A DNA stretch of 62,058 nucleotides from Anaerosolibacter carboniphilus (lineage in GTDB: Bacteria; Bacillota; Clostridia; Peptostreptococcales; Thermotaleaceae). The position numbers and the translations under genes were made by a program. How positions within the stretch are numbered: the stretch's first letter is position 1; the number at the start of each line of letters is the position of its first letter. The stretch is from NCBI RefSeq assembly GCF_014205875.1, contig NZ_JACHEN010000032.1, positions 1-62,058 on the forward strand. Direction: 5' to 3'. The notes beneath the pieces were generated by a model. The model was not told the DNA's origin. It worked only from the letters and a program-made list of their open reading frames with translations, and searched no databases. Below, one piece after another: positions 56,852 through 62,058 of the stretch.

Positions 56852-57319
56852 ATGGATCAAAGCTATATTCTATTGCTTGCTATTTTGATACTGGGCTTGT
56901 TTTCAAAGAATGATGCCATTGCCATAGCAAGCACCATATTGATTTTGCTAAAGCTTTTAAAGTTAGAGATGCTTTTTCCAAAGTTAGAGGCCCATGGGTT
57001 GAATGTGGGTGTAATCATATTAACCATTAGTTTTCTTGCTCCCATGGCATCAGGCAAATACGAAATGAAAGAAATTATTCAATCTTTGAAAAATCCATTG
57101 GGCATTTCCGCTGTTTTAGCGGGGGCTGTTGTCATCCTATTGTCAGCCAAAGGATACCGACTGATTACTGATGATCCTACGGTAATCGTTCCTATTGTAT
57201 TTGGTTCAATCTTGGGTTTGATCGCATTTCGAGGTGTACCCGTAGGGCCTTTGATTGCATCGGGATTAACAGTCATGCTGTATGAAGCTTATAAATGGAT
57301 TGCAAAATATTTTACTTGA
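56852..57319 (+). CDS. DUF441 family membrane protein
   Basis: 155 aa, four hydrophobic segments. LGLFSKNDAIAIAS at the start, LTISFLAPMASGKY and the C-terminal FRGVPVGPLIASGL fit DUF441 (UPF0756). Function unknown in the family. Good AGGAGGAATC site. Followed by another small membrane protein gene after 90 bp. Confidence 0.88.
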   Translation: MDQSYILLLAILILGLFSKNDAIAIASTILILLKLLKLEMLFPKLEAHGLNVGVIILTISFLAPMASGKYEMKEIIQSLKNPLGISAVLAGAVVILLSAKGYRLITDDPTVIVPIVFGSILGLIAFRGVPVGPLIASGLTVMLYEAYKWIAKYFT

Positions 57320-57410
57320 TGGGCAGAAAGAAGGAGGGTTTTAAAGAAAAATGTGGAATGATATTGGATATAAATGGAAGGTTGGTTAGACAAAAGGAGC
57401 GTGATTCATC

Positions 57411-57785
57411 GTGTATAGGGTATTATCTATAATCAATGTCGTCCTTATATTTATTCCCATCATATTTAGCGTAAAGTATTTAATCATTCATTTTAAAGAT
57501 CGAAGCTTATTGCTAAATATCGTTTTACTTGGACTTTTTTCCTGGGCTTTACTTGATTACTGCGAGGCATTTTATCTAAGCAGCTTTGGTGACTATGCCA
57601 TTGAAGAATTCTTAGAGCAGGGACATAGCTTAGGAGAGATTATAAGGTATATGGTGAGTGCATCCATTGCCGTTATATTAGGCTTTGCTGTACGAAGAAA
57701 GATGGAATACAGAGCGCCCTCTACTTATGGGAGTGATGATGAGCGTTGGGAGAATTGGCTGAAGCAGCGAAAGGTAAAGAAATAA
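57411..57785 (+). CDS. Small membrane protein of unknown function
   Basis: 124 aa, three predicted membrane segments (about residues 6-26, 33-52 and 77-97) and a charged C-terminal tail ending KQRKVKK. I do not recognise the family. GTG start after GGAGCGTG at about 11 nt; the next gene's terminator follows directly. Co-orientation with DUF441 suggests a small unit. Function unknown. Confidence 0.6.
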   Translation: MYRVLSIINVVLIFIPIIFSVKYLIIHFKDRSLLLNIVLLGLFSWALLDYCEAFYLSSFGDYAIEEFLEQGHSLGEIIRYMVSASIAVILGFAVRRKMEYRAPSTYGSDDERWENWLKQRKVKK

Positions 57786-57786
57786 A

Positions 57787-57816
57787 AAAAGAAGGTGGTG
57801 AAGATCGCCTTCTTTT
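57787..57816 (+). terminator. Terminator after the 124-aa gene
   Basis: AAAAGAAGG (57787-57795) with CCTTCTTTT (57808-57816). Confidence 0.75.
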
Positions 57817-57907
57817 GCATTTCTATTCAGAGGAAAAAGCATATTTCTGTAAAAAACATAGAAACTATATGATATATACTATAAAGATTTGCGTGTAGGA
57901 GGAAAAA

Positions 57908-58864
57908 ATGGCATACATTCTTTTAATCGTTGGATTTGTATTATTGATCAAGGGCGCAGATTATTTTGTAGAGGGAGCCTCAGGGATTGCCAAGACACTA
58001 AGAATCCCGCCCATATTAATTGGACTGACAATTGTTGCCTTTGGCACCAGCTCCCCAGAAGCTGCGGTAAGTATCGGGGCAGCCATTAAGGGAAGTAATG
58101 GCATAGCCCTAGGGAATGTCATTGGCAGCAATATATTTAATATTTCTTTTGTTGTTGGTATTACAGCCATATTAAATCCGTTACAAGTAGAGAGAGAGAC
58201 GGTAAAAAAAGAAATTCCCTTTACCCTATTATCCAGTATACTCCTACTGATTCTCATTGGAGATGTCGTGCTACAGCAATATCCGATCAATGAGATTACG
58301 CGGGCTGATGGACTTGTACTACTGGCTTTCTTTTCTATATTTATGTTTTATCTACTGGAGGTAGCCCTTCATAGCCGAGAAAAGAGCAGCGAGGAAGATA
58401 TAGCAACAACCAAAGGCAGTATTATAAAACAAATTGTATTTTCTGTGGCTGGACTAGGCGCTATTATTTTTGGAGGCGAGGTGGTAGTGCGCAGCAGTAC
58501 GGTGATTGCCAAACAATTTGGTATGAGTGAGACCTTGATAGGATTAACGATTGTGGCTGTAGGAACATCCCTACCAGAGTTGATTACATCCGTGGTGGCA
58601 GCGCTAAAAAAACAAAGTGATATTGCCGTTGGAAATATTGTAGGAAGTAATATCTTTAATATTCTTTTTATACTAGGAACTTCATCCCTCATTACTACGA
58701 TTTCCGTAGAATCAAAACTATTTTTTGATATGATTTTGATGATTGGATATACCTTATTGTTATTAATTTTTTCGAGAACCCATCACAAAATAACAAAAGC
58801 AGAAGGGATGATCCTTCTACTGTCCTATATTGCATATATGATCTTTATTATTATGAGAAAGTGA
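57908..58864 (+). CDS. Calcium/sodium antiporter (CaxA/YrbG family)
   Basis: 318 aa, about ten hydrophobic segments. The two internal alpha repeats are clear: GTSSPEAAVSIGAAIKGSNG with GNVIGSNIFNI, and GTSLPELITSVVAALKK with GNIVGSNIFNI; the Glu in each is the ion site. Exchanges Ca2+ for Na+ across the membrane. AGGAGG precedes the ATG. In an alkaliphile-like organism sodium-linked exchange is natural, but direction and ion are inferred. Confidence 0.95.
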   Translation: MAYILLIVGFVLLIKGADYFVEGASGIAKTLRIPPILIGLTIVAFGTSSPEAAVSIGAAIKGSNGIALGNVIGSNIFNISFVVGITAILNPLQVERETVKKEIPFTLLSSILLLILIGDVVLQQYPINEITRADGLVLLAFFSIFMFYLLEVALHSREKSSEEDIATTKGSIIKQIVFSVAGLGAIIFGGEVVVRSSTVIAKQFGMSETLIGLTIVAVGTSLPELITSVVAALKKQSDIAVGNIVGSNIFNILFILGTSSLITTISVESKLFFDMILMIGYTLLLLIFSRTHHKITKAEGMILLLSYIAYMIFIIMRK

Positions 58865-58898
58865 TTCAATAGGATAATGAAAAAATTTCTAGGAAAGG

Positions 58899-59066
58899 CT
58901 AGTTGCTTATACCCAATAACCTATAGTATTCATTTAAAACGTCGTGAAGCTCATTGCTAAGGACTATGAGTTCTGGGGCATGGAGATCTTCATGATGAGA
59001 CAATAAGCTTAATAGTTTTTCTCGCAGCAATTCGATTTGGTATCTTAGTTCAGCAATTCTATCCAT
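58899..59066 (-). CDS. Spo0E-like aspartyl-phosphate phosphatase
   Basis: 55 aa from ATG 59066 with AGGAGGACTT just upstream. Two short helices with the family motif LSNELHDVLNEYY (S-x-E-L-x-x-L). Spo0E-type proteins remove phosphate from Spo0A~P and delay sporulation. Minus strand, single gene, isolated between plus-strand neighbours. An in-frame 8-residue extension upstream is unsupported. Confidence 0.85.
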   Translation of the reverse strand: MDRIAELRYQIELLREKLLSLLSHHEDLHAPELIVLSNELHDVLNEYYRLLGISN

Positions 59067-59289
59067 AAGTCCTCCTAAGTGCATCGACATATTTAGGACT
59101 ATTATACTATTTCTTTACAAAATTCGAAATAGCATAAGTGAGAAATTAAATGAAATCTATAATAGCGGATCAGTTTACATTTTATCCCATAGAAAATAAT
59201 CCGTAGAGAGAGAAGAAAATAAAGGATATCACCATTATAATTTTCATGAATACAATAGATAGTAAAACGCAATAAGTAGGTGAGTATTC

Positions 59290-60636
59290 GTGAATTTCGT
59301 AAGATATAACTCAGATTTTCGAAATCTGGTGGTTGGTGCCGATACAAAGGTTCCTACCATAAATGGCAGCTATGTGACAGCGATTAATTTTGATAATGCA
59401 GCAACCACCCCACCTTTTGTATCCGTTTTGCAGGAAGTAATTAATTTTGCACCATGGTATTCTTCTGCCCATCGGGGGACAGGGTATAAATCTCAATTTT
59501 CCTCAAATCTTTATGAACAGAGTCGAGAAATCATTGCTAGATTTGTTAATGCAGATACAAGGGAAAACACCGTAGTTTTTGTGAAGAATACAACGGAGGC
59601 TATTAATAAGTTGGCGTATCGGCTCTGTGATGGAAAAAGAAGAAATATAATCCTTTCTACCTGCATGGAGCACCATTCTAACGACCTGCCGTGGAGGGAT
59701 AAATGCAAGATAGACTATGTGGAGGTTGATGAATGTGGAAGGCTTTCCATGGAGGATTTAGAAAAAAAGCTGAGAAGATATAGGGACTCCTTAGGACTGG
59801 TGGTCGTAACAGGAGCCTCCAATGTGACAGGCTATAAAAATCCTATTCATGAAATTGCAACACTGACTCACAAGTATCATGGAAAGATATTGGTGGATGG
59901 TGCTCAATTAATTCCTCACGTTCCATTTGATATGAAACCAGAAGATTCTCCTGAACATATAGATTATGTTGTATTCTCAGCCCATAAAATGTATGCTCCC
60001 TTTGGCATTGGTGTTTTGATTGGACCCAAGAAGACTTTTGAAGAGGGAGACCCGGTGGACGTGGGAGGAGGAACGGTAGATATTGTTACCCATGATTTTA
60101 TTCGTTGGGCCATACCCCCCCATAAGGAGGAAGCTGGTTCTCCCAATATCATTGGAGCGGTAGCCTTGGCAGCAGCCGTTCGGACATTGGAAATGTTGGG
60201 AATGGAGAATGTGGAGAGATATGAAAAAAGTTTAACAGACTATGCACTGCAAAGAATGAAAACCGTTCCAGGTATCAAACTCTATGGAAATAAGGAGAAT
60301 TGCCAAGATCGTGTAGCCATTGTTCCTTTTAACATGGAAGGAATTCCTCATGGGGTGTTGGCTACAATTCTGTCCCATGAAGGCGGGATTGCCGTTCGGA
60401 ACGGTTGTTTCTGCGCCCAACCCTATGTTCAGAGATTATTGAAAATACCCAGTGAAGAAGTAAAGAAAAGAATAGAGGATCCTACCATGGAGCATCCAGG
60501 AATGGTTCGTATTAGTTTTGGAATTTATAATCAGTATAGAGAGATTGATATATTGATTCACATGCTCCATAGAATTGCTGCCTATAAAGAGCAATATCTA
60601 TTTAAATATACAGATACACCGAAGATTCTTGTATAA
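59290..60636 (+). CDS. Class V aminotransferase / cysteine desulfurase-like protein
   Basis: 448 aa, longer than usual desulfurases. INFDNAATTPPF at residues 32-43, PLP Lys in FSAHKMYAPFGIG near 235, C-terminal Cys motif RNGCFCAQPYVQ near 375 in place of the usual single Cys loop. It is in the selenocysteine-lyase/cysteine-desulfurase superfamily. The first 25 residues are an extra segment. GTG start region; exact start uncertain. A DsrE-family sulfur-carrier-like gene is next downstream. Confidence 0.85.
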   Translation: MNFVRYNSDFRNLVVGADTKVPTINGSYVTAINFDNAATTPPFVSVLQEVINFAPWYSSAHRGTGYKSQFSSNLYEQSREIIARFVNADTRENTVVFVKNTTEAINKLAYRLCDGKRRNIILSTCMEHHSNDLPWRDKCKIDYVEVDECGRLSMEDLEKKLRRYRDSLGLVVVTGASNVTGYKNPIHEIATLTHKYHGKILVDGAQLIPHVPFDMKPEDSPEHIDYVVFSAHKMYAPFGIGVLIGPKKTFEEGDPVDVGGGTVDIVTHDFIRWAIPPHKEEAGSPNIIGAVALAAAVRTLEMLGMENVERYEKSLTDYALQRMKTVPGIKLYGNKENCQDRVAIVPFNMEGIPHGVLATILSHEGGIAVRNGCFCAQPYVQRLLKIPSEEVKKRIEDPTMEHPGMVRISFGIYNQYREIDILIHMLHRIAAYKEQYLFKYTDTPKILV

Positions 60637-60637
60637 T

Positions 60638-60663
60638 ACCTTCCCTAGGAAGGTCTTTTTTTT
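60638..60663 (+). terminator. Terminator after the aminotransferase gene
   Basis: ACCTTCC-CTA-GGAAGGT then a run of Ts. Confidence 0.9.
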
Positions 60664-60826
60664 GATAAAACGCTTTGTCTTTACATTTGATTCATTTTAG
60701 GACCTAGAGATAAATAAATCAAACAATGGATAGAACTTGTATTGCGGCATGAAAAACCAAGAGATTGGACAAACTACTTTTGTATAAGAAGGAAGCAGGG
60801 AAAAAACAGAAGGGGAGGTTTATCTA

Positions 60827-61303
60827 TTGGGTAAGAAAATGACGCTGTTAATGTTTAGCGGAGATTATGATAAAGCATTGGCGGCTTTTATTATGGCCAA
60901 TGCGGCAAGGGAAATGGACGTGGAGGTCACGATGTTTTTTGCTTTTTGGGGATTATGTATATTGAGGAGCCCAGAACATATGACCACCGAGAATAAAACA
61001 AATTTCGAAAAGATGTTTGGCATGATGACGCCCAAAGGACCAGAGGATCTGCCTTTATCTAAAATGAATTTCAGTGGTATAGGTAAACAAATGCTTCTAG
61101 AAATGATGGATGATGATGAAGCTCCTCATCTAACTGCTTTTGTGGAGGGCGCAAGGAAGAAGGGTGTGAAGTTCTATGGGTGTAAGCTGTCTATGGAAGT
61201 GATGGGATTGAAAAAAGAAGAATTGATTCCAGAATTAGAGATCGAAACCGCCCATACCTTTATTCAAGAAGCTTTAGAATCGGACATTCAATTGTTTATA
61301 TAG
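60827..61303 (+). CDS. DsrE/DsrF/DrsH-like family protein
   Basis: 158 aa. LLMFSGDYDKALAAFIMANAA at the N terminus, FFAFWGLCILR near residue 48 with a Cys at the position where DrsE-type sulfur carriers keep theirs, and FYGCKLSMEVMGL near 125 with a second Cys. This group passes persulfide sulfur in other organisms. TTG start, GGAGG 8 nt upstream. Independent terminator upstream, so probably separately transcribed from the desulfurase-like gene but functionally linked by position. Confidence 0.88.
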   Translation: MGKKMTLLMFSGDYDKALAAFIMANAAREMDVEVTMFFAFWGLCILRSPEHMTTENKTNFEKMFGMMTPKGPEDLPLSKMNFSGIGKQMLLEMMDDDEAPHLTAFVEGARKKGVKFYGCKLSMEVMGLKKEELIPELEIETAHTFIQEALESDIQLFI

Positions 61304-61305
61304 GC

Positions 61306-61337
61306 AAAGTGCCTGCTGATAAGTAAGCAGGCACTTT
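61306..61337. terminator. Hairpin after the DsrE-family gene
   Basis: AAAGTGCCTGCT (61306-61317) with AGCAGGCACTTT (61326-61337); short T-run. Lies between convergent genes. Confidence 0.7.
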
Positions 61338-61365
61338 ATCTGTATATAGGAAATTATGGTTACAT

Positions 61366-61794
61366 TTATTCTTTTCGATAGGATTTTAAAAACTTTCCTA
61401 TAAAATACGCCCATAGGCTCAGTACCCAAGGAATGAAGGCGAGAACTAAGGTGAGGACAAGGTAATTTTCAATAGGAAGAAAGTAAGCCAATCCATATAA
61501 TGGGCCAAAGCAAAGAAGAACAACAAAGGAATAAACTGAATACAGGATAGATCGAGGAAAATTAGAACCAACAATATAAGCCATAAGACCAACACCCCAA
61601 TAAAGAGTTGTGACTAGATTGAAAAGTTTTTTTTCTTGCCACCCCATAATGATACTAAGTGATATCCACGTCAGCAAAAATACAAGGGTAGCAAGTGTGC
61701 CTAAAAGGGTAGGAGGAGAGTTCCATAAAAACTGATTGAAATTTACAGAGATTGAAAATATCCCACAAACAAAAATCAAGAAAAGACCTAACAT
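61366..61794 (-). CDS. Membrane protein of unknown function
   Basis: 142 aa, about five hydrophobic segments covering most of the sequence, ending with a basic tail KFLKSYRKE. Not assigned to a family. A plausible site (AGTGGG) precedes the ATG about 8 nt away. No gene follows it before the convergent DsrE-family gene. Function unknown. Confidence 0.55.
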   Translation of the reverse strand: MLGLFLIFVCGIFSISVNFNQFLWNSPPTLLGTLATLVFLLTWISLSIIMGWQEKKLFNLVTTLYWGVGLMAYIVGSNFPRSILYSVYSFVVLLCFGPLYGLAYFLPIENYLVLTLVLAFIPWVLSLWAYFIGKFLKSYRKE

Positions 61795-62058
61795 TTCTCT
61801 TATCCCACTCCTTATATCTATACAAATCTACTGTTCAATACATTCTATACGAATTATAAGAATACATTCTTAAATTTTATCATTTTCAGACAGAAGACTC
61901 CCTCTTCAATCGTGTGAAGGGCGAGATGAATGTCGGTTGGCATTAGCCAAAACTTTCCTCAATAGTTAAAAGAAAAGTTAAATTCTAGTATAGAGCACAT
62001 GCCGAGCAAATGCAGAACTAAACTCTATTTTTGAGACTAAACATTACTATTAATTTGC
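61795..62058. other. Right-edge sequence without recognised feature
   Basis: 264 bp, AT-rich. No coding frame, RNA gene or hairpin stands out; it should contain the promoter of the preceding minus-strand gene. Confidence 0.5.

Overview
The window is about 62 kb of a low-GC, endospore-forming, anaerobic Gram-positive chromosome centred on the replication origin. The anaerobic Clostridia signature is a single-chain pyruvate:ferredoxin oxidoreductase; sporulation is indicated by YyaC, a Spo0E-type phosphatase and a DUF3787 spore-surface protein. Gene content and order (rnpA-yidD-yidC-jag-mnmE-mnmG-rsmG-noc-parA-parB on one side; dnaN-yaaA-recF-remB-gyrB-gyrA on the other) suit Alkaliphilus or a close relative, but the genus is an inference.

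Layout. The left end is the 5' end of a 16S rRNA gene read leftwards, with two promoters. Next come an ECF-transporter S component paired with a TudS-like desulfidase, the pyruvate oxidoreductase, two tandem uracil-DNA-glycosylase paralogues, a tetraprenyl-beta-curcumene synthase (YtpB), an HD-GYP phosphodiesterase behind a c-di-GMP-I riboswitch, and a long-chain polyprenyl diphosphate synthase. A MITE-like repeat, a branched-chain amino acid ABC transporter (liv), trpS and an rsbV-rsbW-sigB module with a SigB-type promoter follow. The origin block lies at 19-37 kb: DnaA boxes flank dnaA on both sides and a DnaA-trio tract lies between dnaA and dnaN. Genes are mostly on the minus strand left of about 28.5 kb and on the plus strand to the right, i.e. 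co-directional with replication.

Right of the origin, noc, parA and parB are followed by two perfect parS sites at 39.0 and 41.1 kb. Between the parS sites are a PhzF-family protein and a small protein that by eye resembles DnaA domain I standing alone. Then come a cysteine-desulfurase-like protein, DUF4446, a lipid kinase, YkuS-like and YyaC proteins, a geranylgeranyl-reductase-family flavoprotein and an HTH-TPR regulator. The shikimate operon aroC-aroB-aroA-aroE ends in a chorismate mutase-shikimate kinase fusion and starts at a promoter overlapped by a palindrome. The rest holds sdpR-sdpI, an alpha/beta hydrolase, arginase, DUF441, a Ca2+/Na+ antiporter, a Spo0E-like protein, and a class-V aminotransferase followed by a DsrE-family protein.

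The most notable items are the stand-alone DnaA domain I-like protein near the origin, the c-di-GMP riboswitch placed before a c-di-GMP-degrading enzyme with a visible antiterminator pairing, the desulfidase/ECF pair, the UDG paralogue that has lost its iron-sulfur cysteines, the mutase-kinase fusion, and two families of intergenic hairpin repeats. No CRISPR array, tRNA, phage or intact transposase gene was seen.
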